This document shows positions 41,818-49,915 of a stretch of 64,000 nucleotides of DNA, piece by piece. Origin of the DNA: Xenophilus aerolatus (GTDB lineage: Bacteria; Pseudomonadota; Gammaproteobacteria; Burkholderiales; Burkholderiaceae_C); NCBI GenBank assembly GCA_030418545.1, contig QAIB01000002.1:248001-312000 (forward strand), written 5' to 3'. Made by a program: the position numbers and the translations under genes. Under the pieces are notes generated by a model, which was given only the letters and a program-made list of their open reading frames with translations, was not told the origin of the DNA and did no database searches. How positions within the stretch are numbered: position 1 is the stretch's first letter; each line of letters begins with the position of its first letter.

Positions 41818-42792
41818 ATGACTTTCGTCCGATTCGCTGCGCCGGCCGTGCTGCTGGGGCTGGCCGGAACGCTCGGCGCCGTCGGCGCGCAGGCGCAGAC
41901 CAACTGGCCCACCAAACCCATCCGCTTCGTCGTGCCTTTCTCGGCCGGCGGCGCCAACGACCTCATGGCGCGAGCCGCCGCCGAGGGCGCCGGCAAGGTG
42001 CTGGGCCAACCGGTGGTGGTGGACAACAAGCCGGGTGCCGGTGCGATGCTGGGCACCGACGTCGTGGCCAAGAGCGCGCCCGACGGCTACACCTTCCTGG
42101 TCAGCGCGGCCGGGGTGGTGTCGAACAGCATGATCCGCAAGCAGGTGCCCTACAAGGACAGCGACCTGGTGCCCGTGGCCATGATCGGGCTGGCGCCTTC
42201 AGTCATCGTGGCGCCGGCCAACGCGCCCTACAAGGACCTCAAGGAGTTCGTCGCCGCGTCCAAGCAGGGCAAGGGCCTGCACTTCGCGACGGCCGGCACG
42301 GGCAGCACGCCCCATTTCGTCGAGGGCCTGCTCGAGAAGAACCACGGCGCCAAGCTCGACGTGGTGCCGTACAAGAGCGGCTCCGAGTCGATCACGGCAG
42401 TGCTGGGCAGCCAGGTCGATGCGACTTCGGAAGCGAGCATCGTGGTGCTGCCGTACATCAAGAGCGGCAAGCTCAAGGCGCTGGCGACGACCTGGACGCA
42501 GCGCATCTCGGCCTACCCGCAGCTGTCGACCGCGGTCGAACAGGGTTTCGACGACATCCGCATCGCGCACTGGGCGGGCGTGCATGCGCCGGCGGGCACG
42601 CCGCCGGCCATCCTCGACAAGATGGCCGCTGCCGTTGACAAGGCCATGAAGGACCCGGCGACGATCGAGCGCCTGAAAGCCGTGGGGATCGAGCCGATCG
42701 GCGGCACGCGGGCCTCCTTCGGCAAGTTCGTCGACGAGGAGCGCGCGCGCCTCGGGGCCGTGGTCAAGGCCACCGGCATGCGCGAGGACTGA
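41818..42792 (+). CDS. Bug/TctC-family tripartite tricarboxylate transporter receptor
   Basis: Periplasmic solute-binding protein of 324 residues. The signal peptide ends near VGAQAQ; then the Bug signature NWPTKPIRFVVPFSAGGAND, VVVDNKPGAGAMLGTDVVAK and APDGYTFLVSAAGVVSNSMI. No TctA/TctB membrane genes are adjacent, which is normal for the many orphan Bug receptors of Bordetella- and Variovorax-type bacteria. The ligand, usually a carboxylate, is unknown. It follows a CAGGAGAC ribosome site. Confidence 0.92.
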   Translation: MTFVRFAAPAVLLGLAGTLGAVGAQAQTNWPTKPIRFVVPFSAGGANDLMARAAAEGAGKVLGQPVVVDNKPGAGAMLGTDVVAKSAPDGYTFLVSAAGVVSNSMIRKQVPYKDSDLVPVAMIGLAPSVIVAPANAPYKDLKEFVAASKQGKGLHFATAGTGSTPHFVEGLLEKNHGAKLDVVPYKSGSESITAVLGSQVDATSEASIVVLPYIKSGKLKALATTWTQRISAYPQLSTAVEQGFDDIRIAHWAGVHAPAGTPPAILDKMAAAVDKAMKDPATIERLKAVGIEPIGGTRASFGKFVDEERARLGAVVKATGMRED

Positions 42793-42839
42793 GCTCTCCG
42801 GCGTCAGCCCGACTGGGTCGGCCCCGGTGCCTCGACGCG

Positions 42840-42888
42840 GTTTGCAACTGGCCCATTCAGCCTCGCCGAAATGTGAAATATTGCAAAC
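42840..42888. promoter_or_regulatory. Distant inverted repeat before a small gene
   Basis: GTTTGCAA (42840-42847) and TTGCAAAC (42881-42888) are exact inverted copies 33 bp apart in a locally AT-rich region upstream of the small gene at 43028. Possibly two operator half-sites. No further feature was seen in 42793-43027. Confidence 0.3.
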
Positions 42889-43027
42889 AATCGCGTCGGG
42901 GTTTTCAACCCTCGGCTTCGCGGGGTGAGGCCCGGATGGTGCAGACTTTGTTTCGCGGGGAGCACGCCTCTCGCCATGACATGGCGGTCCTACACGCGCG
43001 TCGCGAGAGGCCACCGAGGGGACAAGC

Positions 43028-43249
43028 ATGGAAGAGACGAGTGCGCAGGACATCGGCCCGCAATTTGCGCAGTGGGCCGAACTCACCGACGCTTACGCCC
43101 GAAAACTGACCGCCCTGCAACAGGGCGAGCCCGGCGCCCGGGCGGACGCCGCCCGGCTGGCGCGCGAGATCCAGGCGTTGATGGCGCCGCCGGGGACGGT
43201 CATGATGGCGCCGCCGAGACCCGCCCCGGCCGTGATGCTGGCGCGCTGA
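43028..43249 (+). CDS. Small hypothetical protein
   Basis: ORF of 73 residues behind a good GAGGGGAC ribosome site. It begins MEETSAQDIGPQFAQWAELT, is amphipathic and helical through residue 50 (DAARLAREIQALMAPPGTVM), and ends in a short Pro/Met-rich tail. No signal peptide or known domain. The gene stands alone between the Bug receptor and the cbpMA operon. Confidence 0.6.
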   Translation: MEETSAQDIGPQFAQWAELTDAYARKLTALQQGEPGARADAARLAREIQALMAPPGTVMMAPPRPAPAVMLAR

Positions 43250-43296
43250 CCGCCGGCGCGCCCCATCGTTCGATGCGGTGCGCCAGCGGCGCTCGC

Positions 43297-43605
43297 TCAG
43301 CCCAGCAGCGCCTTGAGCCTGCGCACTTCCTGCTGCAACTCGAGGATCAGCGCCGCCGCGTCGAGCCCGACGTCGAAGTCGCGCTGCAGCCGTCGAGTGT
43401 CGAGGGCGCGGCGCAGGTCGCTGCCGTCGAAGCGCCAGTCTTCCAGCCGCGCGGATTGCGGCCGCAGGATGCCGACCTCGGCGAGTTCGGCCACCCACTC
43501 GATCGGTGCGCCACAGGCGTGCGCGAGCTGCAGGGCGGCCAGCGGGTCGGCCGGCCCGACCGTCGTGCAGTGGGAGATGGTGACGGTGGTGGTTCGCGTG
43601 CTCAT
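43297..43605 (-). CDS. cbpM: Chaperone modulator CbpM
   Basis: Small regulator of 102 residues that binds the J domain of CbpA and restrains both its co-chaperone and DNA-binding activities. MerR-like fold: LAHACGAPIEWVAELAEVGI, LRPQSARLEDWRFDGSDLRR and LQRDFDVGLDAAALILELQQ, then a short coiled coil. Its start overlaps the cbpA stop by 4 bp, the standard cbpA-cbpM order. Confidence 0.9.
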   Translation of the reverse strand: MSTRTTTVTISHCTTVGPADPLAALQLAHACGAPIEWVAELAEVGILRPQSARLEDWRFDGSDLRRALDTRRLQRDFDVGLDAAALILELQQEVRRLKALLG

Positions 43606-44591
43606 GCGGAGGCTCCCGAGGCGGCGAGTTGGCGGCGCGGATCGAAGCCGGCCGTGGCCTTGGCCAGTTGTTCATACGCGGTGCGTGCGGCATCGCTGTC
43701 GGCGGGTGGCAAGGCGATTGCCAGCACCAGGTAGAGGTCACCGCCCAGGCCGCGGCCTCTCAGGCGCAGCTTGAGGCCGGCACGCGCGTTGGGCGGCACG
43801 CGCACGGCACCGGTGCCGCCACCCGGCAGCGGCACTTCGACCTCGGCGCCCAGCGCTGCCTCGGACGGCGTGACCGGCAGGTCCATCGACAGGTCCTGGC
43901 CGTCCACGCGGTAGACCGGATGCGGCGCGATGCGCACCTCCAGGTAGAGGTCGCCGGCCGGCTCGCCGCCATGGCCCGGCAGGCCCTGGCCGGCGATGCG
44001 GATGTACTGACCGGGCCGCACGGCGCGCGGGATGTTCACGCGCAGCGTGCGGGTGACGAACTCGGGCTCGCCCTGGTCGTTCACCTCCATCGCGCGCAGC
44101 GTAATCTCGCGCTCGCCGCCCTGCAGCGCGAACTCCAGCGGCACCTCGATCGCCGCGTGGTGGTCCTCGCCCTTGGCCCGGTACTTTCGGCGCGTGGCGT
44201 TGCGCCGCTCGGCCGCGCCGAACACCGAGGAGAAGAAGTCGCTGAAGTCCGCATGGTCGGCCGGGCCATGGCCGGCGCCGCGGTGGAACTCGAAGCCCTC
44301 GTCCCAGCCCGGAGGGGGCTGGAAGCCGCCACCGCCGCCGGCATCGAAGTCGGGCCCGGTGCCGCGACCGCTGCGCACCCGCTCGGCCAGCGCGTCGTAG
44401 GCGGCGCGTTTTTCCTTGTTGCCCAGCACGTCCCAGGCCTCGTTGACGTCGCGCATGCGCGTCTCGGCGTCGGCCTCCTTGCTGACGTCGGGGTGGTATT
44501 TGCGGGCGAGCTTGCGGTAGGCCTTGCGGATCTCGTCCTCGGAGGCCGTTCGCTCCACGCCCAGGGCGCTGTAGTAGTCCTTGAAGTCCAT
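43602..44591 (-). CDS. cbpA: Curved DNA-binding protein / DnaJ-type co-chaperone CbpA
   Basis: Class II J-domain protein of 329 residues that stimulates DnaK and binds curved DNA. The J domain (1-68) has the HPD motif H33-P34-D35; a Gly/Phe-rich linker follows (about 75-105, GGGGGFQPPPGWDEGFEFHR), then two beta-sandwich substrate-binding domains (ERTITLRA-like EREITLRAMEVND, ADGDLYLEVRIAPHPVYRVD-type block). There is no zinc finger, unlike DnaJ. Operon with cbpM. Confidence 0.94.
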   Translation of the reverse strand: MDFKDYYSALGVERTASEDEIRKAYRKLARKYHPDVSKEADAETRMRDVNEAWDVLGNKEKRAAYDALAERVRSGRGTGPDFDAGGGGGFQPPPGWDEGFEFHRGAGHGPADHADFSDFFSSVFGAAERRNATRRKYRAKGEDHHAAIEVPLEFALQGGEREITLRAMEVNDQGEPEFVTRTLRVNIPRAVRPGQYIRIAGQGLPGHGGEPAGDLYLEVRIAPHPVYRVDGQDLSMDLPVTPSEAALGAEVEVPLPGGGTGAVRVPPNARAGLKLRLRGRGLGGDLYLVLAIALPPADSDAARTAYEQLAKATAGFDPRRQLAASGASA

Positions 44592-44620
44592 GGTGCGGCA
44601 GGAGAAGGGGATGAAAAGGG

Positions 44621-45274
44621 TCAGGCGATCGCAGCTTGCGCCGGATCACCCGCGGCCTGCAAGGCCTCCACCCGCCATATGGGGGCCTGGCGCCAGAACC
44701 GAAGGGGCTGGGCGTTGTCGAGCACGCCGATGTCGATCGGCACGCCCAGCAGGGCGGCCAGCACGTAGAGCGTGCCGCCGTGCGCCACGACCAGCACGGG
44801 GGCCGGCTCGGCCAGCGCTTCGTCCAGCGCCGAGCGGGTGCGCATGATGAAGGTTTCCAGCGTTTCGCCGCCCTCGGGCGTGCAGGTCCAGTCCAGGTCG
44901 GCCGAGGAGGTGCCCACCAGCCCGCCGAAGTTGCGCTCGCGCAGCACCTCGCGCGCGATCGGCGACAGCTTGTGCGGCGCGGCCACCGCGTGCGCAGTGT
45001 CGAAGGCCCGCCGCGCGTCGCTGGTCACGATGGTGCGGATCGGCTCGCCCGCCAGCACCGTGGCCGCCAGGGCGGCCTGCTCCAGCCCCAGCTCCGACAG
45101 CGGCTCGTCGTAGCCCTGGAAGATGCGCAGCGCGTTGCGCGGCGTCTGGCCGTGGCGCAGGAAGTAGAAGTGGTCGCACTCGGGCGAGAGCGGATGCGCG
45201 CCGGCGAGGGCCACCAGTTCCTTCACGCCGCGCGTCTGGCCGGCCATGTTGTTGACGTAGGGGGTTCTGGACAT
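44621..45274 (-). CDS. Histidine phosphatase family protein
   Basis: Phosphoglycerate-mutase-like phosphatase of 217 residues. The phospho-histidine is H41 in FYFLRHGQTPRN; R40, the later ERNFGG glutamate and VVAHGGTLY histidine complete the site. Substrate is unknown; relatives act on sugar phosphates, cobalamin precursors or phosphoproteins. It lies in the same direction as the upstream HPP-CBS gene (20 bp gap) and downstream cbpA, so a loose operon is possible. Confidence 0.88.
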   Translation of the reverse strand: MSRTPYVNNMAGQTRGVKELVALAGAHPLSPECDHFYFLRHGQTPRNALRIFQGYDEPLSELGLEQAALAATVLAGEPIRTIVTSDARRAFDTAHAVAAPHKLSPIAREVLRERNFGGLVGTSSADLDWTCTPEGGETLETFIMRTRSALDEALAEPAPVLVVAHGGTLYVLAALLGVPIDIGVLDNAQPLRFWRQAPIWRVEALQAAGDPAQAAIA

Positions 45275-45293
45275 CTGCGGGCTCCTGGGTGCT

Positions 45294-46463
45294 TCAGTCG
45301 GGCCGCGCTGCGCGATAGAGCACGCGCACCAGGTCCGACTGGGTGATGATGCCGGCGAGCCGCTGCTCGCCGTCGATGATGGGGATGTGGTGGTGGCCGC
45401 CTTCCGAGAACAGCGGCACCAGCTCGACGACCAGGCGGTCGGCGCTGGCCACGCGCACCTGGCGCGTCATGATCTGGCCGACCACCTCGGGCTTGTCGGA
45501 ATGCACGAGGCCGCTGGGCGCCAGCAGCGCGCGCAGCCGCTGGCCCAGGCCCAGCGGGGAGGCGTCGGGTTGCGCGTGGCGCATGAAGTCCGCCACGGTG
45601 ACGATGCCGACGATGCGGCGCGCGCGGTCGATCACCGGCAGCGCCTTGATGCGGCGCTGCCGCATCAGGGCCCAGGCCTCGGTCAGCGGCGTGCCGAATT
45701 CGGCTGTCACAAGGCCGGTCGACATCACGTCGGCGCAGCGCAGTTCGCCCAGCGTGCGCCGCCACGAGGCCAGCTCGGCCTCGTGCAGCAGCGCCTCGAG
45801 GTCGTCGCGCGGGATGTCGAGCACCTGGTTGTAGTGCGCCAGTGCGGCGTCGAAGTCGGCGGCTGAAAAACGCGACGGCGCGCCGGCCGGTGGCGCCGCC
45901 GGCCGCTGGGCATGCGGGTATCGCCGCCCCGTCAGGCTGTTGTAGACGATGCCGGCCAGCACCAGCAGCACCGAGTTCACCAGCACCGGGAACAGCGCGA
46001 AGGAGGGGCTCGTCATGTGCCCCAGCACCGCCAGCAGCGCCGACGCACCACCCGGCGGATGCAGGCAGCGCAGCGTGAACATCAGGCCGATCGCCAGGCC
46101 CACGGCCAGTGCGCCTGCCAGTGCCGGGTCCGGCACCCAGGCCGCGCAGGCGATGCCCACGAGCGCCGACAAGGTGTTGCCGCCCACCACCGCCCAGGGC
46201 TGCGCCAGCGGACTGGCCGGCACGGCGAAGACCAGCACGGCCGTCGCCCCGAGCGGCGCCACCAGCCAGGCCGCCGCGTGGCCGTGGCTGGCCCAGGCCT
46301 GGCTCAGCAATGCGGTGAAGGCGAGGCCCAGCATCGCGCCCAGTACGGCCCGAAGGCGCTCGCGTCGGTCGACGTGCACCGGTGCCGGCCGCAGGGCGGC
46401 CAGGGCGGCCTGCATGCGTGCGCGGCGGGAAGGGGCGGCGGTTCCGGGGGGAGTGGAAGTCAA
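45294..46463 (-). CDS. HPP family membrane protein with two CBS domains
   Basis: Protein of 389 residues. The N-terminal half (about 30-180) is the HPP domain with four or five transmembrane helices and the motif LHPPGGASALLAVLG that names the family; relatives transport nitrite. The C-terminal half has paired CBS domains (CADVMSTGLVTAEFGTPLTE, RRIKALPVIDRARRIVGIVT, HHHIPIIDGEQRLAGIITQS) that bind adenine nucleotides. This is a known HPP-CBS architecture. Role here is unknown. Confidence 0.9.
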   Translation of the reverse strand: MTSTPPGTAAPSRRARMQAALAALRPAPVHVDRRERLRAVLGAMLGLAFTALLSQAWASHGHAAAWLVAPLGATAVLVFAVPASPLAQPWAVVGGNTLSALVGIACAAWVPDPALAGALAVGLAIGLMFTLRCLHPPGGASALLAVLGHMTSPSFALFPVLVNSVLLVLAGIVYNSLTGRRYPHAQRPAAPPAGAPSRFSAADFDAALAHYNQVLDIPRDDLEALLHEAELASWRRTLGELRCADVMSTGLVTAEFGTPLTEAWALMRQRRIKALPVIDRARRIVGIVTVADFMRHAQPDASPLGLGQRLRALLAPSGLVHSDKPEVVGQIMTRQVRVASADRLVVELVPLFSEGGHHHIPIIDGEQRLAGIITQSDLVRVLYRAARPD

Positions 46464-46478
46464 GTCTCTTCAGCCTCT

Positions 46479-46544
46479 TTCGCTATCGAAAAGATAGCTG
46501 CAGGCGCCCGTCGGACGGGCGCTGCGGGCCATTTTGGCTCGAAA
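46479..46544 (+). repeat. GCTATC-family intergenic repeat
   Basis: CGCTATCGAAAAGATAGCTG hairpin, then CAGGCGCCCGTCGGACGGGC, GCTGCGGGCC and ATTTTGGCTCGAAA. One of the fullest copies, in the spacer between the pssA-like gene's 3' end and the HPP gene's start. Confidence 0.8.
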
Positions 46545-46586
46545 CACGCAGGCGCGCCGGCGCCATCGGTCGCGGGGTTTACTGGC

Positions 46587-47243
46587 TCAGAGCTTCGGAA
46601 TCCGCAGCGTCTTGCTGATCATGAGCGTGCCCGAGAGCGCGAAGAGCAGCGTCAGCCCGTGCAGCGTCCAGGGGCCGAGCTGCCAGGCGCCGCCCCACAG
46701 CGCATCGCCGATGCGGCCTTGCGACGCCGCCCAGGCCAGCACCCCGACGAGCACCACGCTGGTCGGGATCGGCGTGCCCTCGAAGTACTTCACCTTGGCG
46801 CCGCCCTCGGAGAGCTGCTCGGCCGTCACGTTGTAGCGCGCCAGCCGGCTCACGCCGCAGCACACGAAGTAGGCCAGCACCAGGCAGTCCCAGCCGCCGC
46901 GCAGCCCGGCGGCGAAGCCCAGCGCGGCGGGCGCCACGCCGAAGGAGATCACGTCGGCCAGCGAGTCGAGCTCGCGCCCGAGTGCCGACTGGGTCTGGCG
47001 CCAGCGCGCGATGCGGCCGTCGAACACGTCGAAGACGAAGGCTGCGGGCGCCAGCGCCGCGGCCCAGTAGAACTGCGCCAGCGAGCCGCTGGCGATGAAG
47101 GCCATCGCGAGGAAGACCACGCCGACGCCGCAGGCCGCGTTGCCGAGCGTGAAGACGTCGGCGAGATGGAACTCGCGGATCATCGAGAAATGCCGGCGCG
47201 GCGAGCTGTCGGCGGCGGCCTGGGATGGGTGGGGCAGGGGCAT
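46587..47243 (-). CDS. pssA: CDP-alcohol phosphatidyltransferase (phosphatidylserine synthase type)
   Basis: Integral membrane enzyme of 218 residues that joins a CDP-activated lipid to an alcohol, probably serine. It has the signature D-G-x2-A-R-x8-G-x3-D-x3-D in VFDVFDGRIARWR through LGRELDSLADVISFG, and AGLRGGWDCLVLAYFVCCGVSR-type hydrophobic segments (given in part; helices at about 28-50, 55-75, 100-120, 150-170, 185-205). N-terminal LADVFTLGNAACG is typical of the PssA family. An in-frame ATG 20 codons in could be the real start. Confidence 0.85.
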   Translation of the reverse strand: MPLPHPSQAAADSSPRRHFSMIREFHLADVFTLGNAACGVGVVFLAMAFIASGSLAQFYWAAALAPAAFVFDVFDGRIARWRQTQSALGRELDSLADVISFGVAPAALGFAAGLRGGWDCLVLAYFVCCGVSRLARYNVTAEQLSEGGAKVKYFEGTPIPTSVVLVGVLAWAASQGRIGDALWGGAWQLGPWTLHGLTLLFALSGTLMISKTLRIPKL

Positions 47244-47369
47244 GGACGTCTCCGCAAAGGAAATGGGGCTGTGGCGCTGCGCGCTGCGGGTGGTCCGCAG
47301 ACTAGCGCGCCGCCCGGGTGGCGGCTGTAGTCGCAGGCCGCCCCTGGGCGAACGGCGTGCGGGTGCGCA

Positions 47370-48128
47370 TCAGGCGGCGGCGGCTTCGGCGGCCGTGCGG
47401 CTGGCGTCGCGTCGCTCGGCCAGCTCGCCGAAGCGCCGCAGCAGGCTGGCGGCCTCCGGCGTCGGGCGCACCTGCGCGCGCAGCGCCTGCGTATCGGGCT
47501 GCCCGGCCGCCAGCGCATCGACATAGCCGCGCATCGCGTCGTCGTCGAACTCGGGGTGGAACTGCACGCCCCACGCGTGGTCGCCGACGCGGAAGGCCTG
47601 GTTCGGCTCCCACGCGTTGGATGCCAGGCGCACCGCGCCCTCGGGCAACTGCAGGGCGCTCTGGCGATGCACCACGTGGGCCGGGAAGCGCGCCGGCAGG
47701 CCGCCGAAGAGCGGATCGTCGGCGGCCTCGGGCAGCAGGTCGACGTCGACCGTCCCGAGCTCCAGGCCCTGCGGATGGTCGTCGGCGCGGCCGCCGAGCG
47801 CGTCGGCCAGCAGCTGGTGGCCGAAGCAGATGCCCAGCAGCGGCGTGCCGGCCCGGGCAGCGCCCGCCAGCCATCGGCCGGTGGACTCGGCCCACGCCTC
47901 ACGGTGCGAGACCATGGCGTGCGAGCCGGTCACCACCACCCCCGAGATGGCCTGGGGGTCGGGCAGCGTGTCGCCGCGGCGCGGATCGAGCACGACCAGG
48001 GGCAGGGTGCTGTCGCCTAGCCCGCGGGCGATCCAGTGTTCGAAGTCGCCCTGCGCCTCGGCGAGGTCGGGACGCGTGTCGCCGGCCTTGACGATGACGA
48101 GCGGGCGGGGGAGGGGAAGCGTGTCCAT
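47370..48128 (-). CDS. Class I glutamine amidotransferase
   Basis: GATase-1 protein of 252 residues. The nucleophile is C101 in LLGICFGHQLLADALGG and the dyad is completed by WGVQFHPEFDDD (His and Glu). It resembles stand-alone GMP-synthase-like glutaminases of the YfeJ/GuaA-like group, which hydrolyse gamma-glutamyl compounds. No synthase partner is adjacent. ATG 48128 was chosen over a start six codons upstream because family proteins begin with MDTLPLPRPLVIVKAG-type sequence. Confidence 0.88.
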   Translation of the reverse strand: MDTLPLPRPLVIVKAGDTRPDLAEAQGDFEHWIARGLGDSTLPLVVLDPRRGDTLPDPQAISGVVVTGSHAMVSHREAWAESTGRWLAGAARAGTPLLGICFGHQLLADALGGRADDHPQGLELGTVDVDLLPEAADDPLFGGLPARFPAHVVHRQSALQLPEGAVRLASNAWEPNQAFRVGDHAWGVQFHPEFDDDAMRGYVDALAAGQPDTQALRAQVRPTPEAASLLRRFGELAERRDASRTAAEAAAA

Positions 48129-48173
48129 GCCCCGATCATGCCGCACGCGTCGTCACGCTCGCCTGGAAGGGAT

Positions 48174-48229
48174 CCGGGCCGACCGCGCAAGTCGCCTCGA
48201 CATGGAGGCGGCTTGCGCAATCGGCCCGG
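48174..48229. repeat. Long 25-bp hairpin
   Basis: CCGGGCCGACCGCGCAAGTC.. (48174-48198) and its inverted partner (48205-48229) match at 22 of 25 positions around a 6-base loop, one mismatch being a G-U pair. It lies between the 24-residue peptide gene and the amidotransferase gene. It may insulate or terminate in either direction, though no U-run follows. It is not similar to the other repeat families here. Confidence 0.65.
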
Positions 48230-48274
48230 AATGAAGGAGCGTGAAAGGCAGCCCCGCGCGATGCGCGGCCGGAA

Positions 48275-48349
48275 TCAGCGAAGCCCGAAGAAGGACAGCA
48301 CGGCAGCGATGACAACGATCAGGCCGACAACGTAGATGATGGTGTTCAC
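48275..48349 (-). CDS. 24-residue membrane peptide
   Basis: Very small gene: GTG start at 48349, stop at 48275. The product begins MNTIIYVVGLIVVIAAVL and ends SFFGLR, a single transmembrane helix with a short basic end. A GGAG ribosome site lies 9 bases before the start. From memory, near-identical peptides occur in Variovorax-type genomes, supporting a real gene; this cannot be checked here. Composition is less GC-rich than the flanks. Single-helix peptides of this kind are often stress-induced. Its transcript would run into the long hairpin at 48174. Confidence 0.65.
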   Translation of the reverse strand: MNTIIYVVGLIVVIAAVLSFFGLR

Positions 48350-48469
48350 AGTGAGGTTCTCCGGATAAGACGTGCACGCAGTGTCGGCCGCGCGCCGGTA
48401 CACGCTCCGTCGGAGATCACTGGCGCCGCATGTAGGACGCCCCGGGAGCCCGTCGGCAGGCGCGGTCGT

Positions 48470-49915
48470 TCAATCCGCCGGACCGGCCGCGGCGCTGCCG
48501 ACGGGCTGCGCGACCGCGTCGACCACGGCCTCGCGTGCGCCGTCCGCCAGGGTGCGGCCGAAGCGGCGCCTGGGCTCGGCCCAGTCCGGATGCGCGCGTG
48601 CGGGTTGGGCCGCCTTCACCGCCGCCGTCAGCGCCTGTGCGCGGCCGGGCGGAAGCGGCGCCGCGGCGTTCGCGGCCGGGGCGGTCGCGCCGTGCCCGCG
48701 CCGCTCCAGGCCCTGCAAGACGCGCAACTGCCAGTCGGCCATGACGAAGAGCACGCCGTCTTCCACCGTCAGCTCCTGCACGCCGCGCAGCCGGCCCATC
48801 AGCCGGCGGCCGAAGGGGCCCCAGCCCTGCGCCAGCGCGCCGCCGATGGCGCCGCCCACCGCCGCGCCGGCACCCAGCGAGATGCCCGCCACCGCCAGGT
48901 CGGCCACCACGCCGATCGCCGCGCCCACCGCCGCGCCCTGGCCCAGCCGCACGCCCGCCTGCTTGAGCGTCTCGGGGTGGAAGAGGTCCAGCGTCCAGCG
49001 GCCCTGCAGCTGCGGCAGCGGCGCCTCGGCCGCGTCGCCCTCGCGAAAGCCGTGCAGCGCCAGCAGGTCGTCGATGCCGCGCTGGGCGCGCTCGAACACG
49101 CTGCGGCGCAGGGCGTCGACCTCGGCCTGGCGCGCCTTCGGGTCGGCCATCGTCTCGCTGCGCACTTCGCGCCGCAGCGCCGCGCCGTCGATGATGCCTT
49201 CGGCAATGACGCGGCAGGCGGCGCCGCGCCGCGCGGCCGCTTCCTGTGCCAGGTGCGTGGCCACCCCACGCAGCGCCTCGCGGTGCGCCGGCAGCAGCGC
49301 GCCGAGGTCGTGGTACAGGTCGCGCTCGGCGCCGGTGAAGGGGGCGGCGGCATCGAAGCGCACCACCGCATGCAGGCCGGCCGCGGCCAGCAGCTCGCGC
49401 CAGGCGCCTTCGCGGCCGGCGGCCTGCGGGCTGCCGACGAAGTTGAGCACCGGCATCACCGGCCGGGCGCAGGAGTTCAGCAGTTCGATCTCGTCGCGGT
49501 ACTTGGGCAAAGGCGCCTCGCGCGTGTCGATGACGAGGAAGGCGGCGTCGACCTCCAGCAGGGTGCGCAGCACCTTGGCTTCCTGCTCGAAGGCGCCGTG
49601 CGCCTCGGGGCCGTCCAGGAAGCGGCGGATGCGCTCAGGCCGGCTCGCGCCTTCGAGCGCGGCCACGTGTGCCAGCAACGTCACGGCGTCTTCCAGGCCG
49701 GGCGTGTCGAAGAAGCGCACCGCCGGCCGACCGTCGATGCGCAGGTCGACCTGTTCGACATGCCGCGTCGTGCCCGGGCGTTCGGACACCTCGCCGAAAT
49801 CGATGCGGCGCGTGAGCGTGCGCAGCAGCGAGGTCTTGCCGACGTTGGTGTGGCCGACGACCGCGATGCACAGCGGTGCGCCGGTGTCGGCCTGCGTGAT
49901 GGTCGTCGTCGTCAA
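48470..49915 (-). CDS. GTPase / DUF3482 domain protein
   Basis: Predicted membrane-associated GTPase of about 481 residues, starting at TTG 49915 that overlaps the upstream stop (TTGA). P-loop VVGHTNVGKTSLLRTL (20-35), switch PGTTRHVEQVDL, G3 DTPGLED. The C-terminal DUF3482 part has a glycine-zipper hydrophobic stretch (AVGAAIGVVADLAVAG, GAGAAVGGAIGGALAQG) likely to insert into membrane. It is the usual partner of the DUF2868 protein encoded just upstream. Function of the pair is unknown. Confidence 0.85.
   Translation of the reverse strand: MTTTTITQADTGAPLCIAVVGHTNVGKTSLLRTLTRRIDFGEVSERPGTTRHVEQVDLRIDGRPAVRFFDTPGLEDAVTLLAHVAALEGASRPERIRRFLDGPEAHGAFEQEAKVLRTLLEVDAAFLVIDTREAPLPKYRDEIELLNSCARPVMPVLNFVGSPQAAGREGAWRELLAAAGLHAVVRFDAAAPFTGAERDLYHDLGALLPAHREALRGVATHLAQEAAARRGAACRVIAEGIIDGAALRREVRSETMADPKARQAEVDALRRSVFERAQRGIDDLLALHGFREGDAAEAPLPQLQGRWTLDLFHPETLKQAGVRLGQGAAVGAAIGVVADLAVAGISLGAGAAVGGAIGGALAQGWGPFGRRLMGRLRGVQELTVEDGVLFVMADWQLRVLQGLERRGHGATAPAANAAAPLPPGRAQALTAAVKAAQPARAHPDWAEPRRRFGRTLADGAREAVVDAVAQPVGSAAAGPAD

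Noticed and set aside
42873-43109. 78-residue open frame upstream of and overlapping the small gene at 43028
   Set aside because: Arg-rich, without ribosome site; overlaps the better-supported 73-residue gene in another frame.
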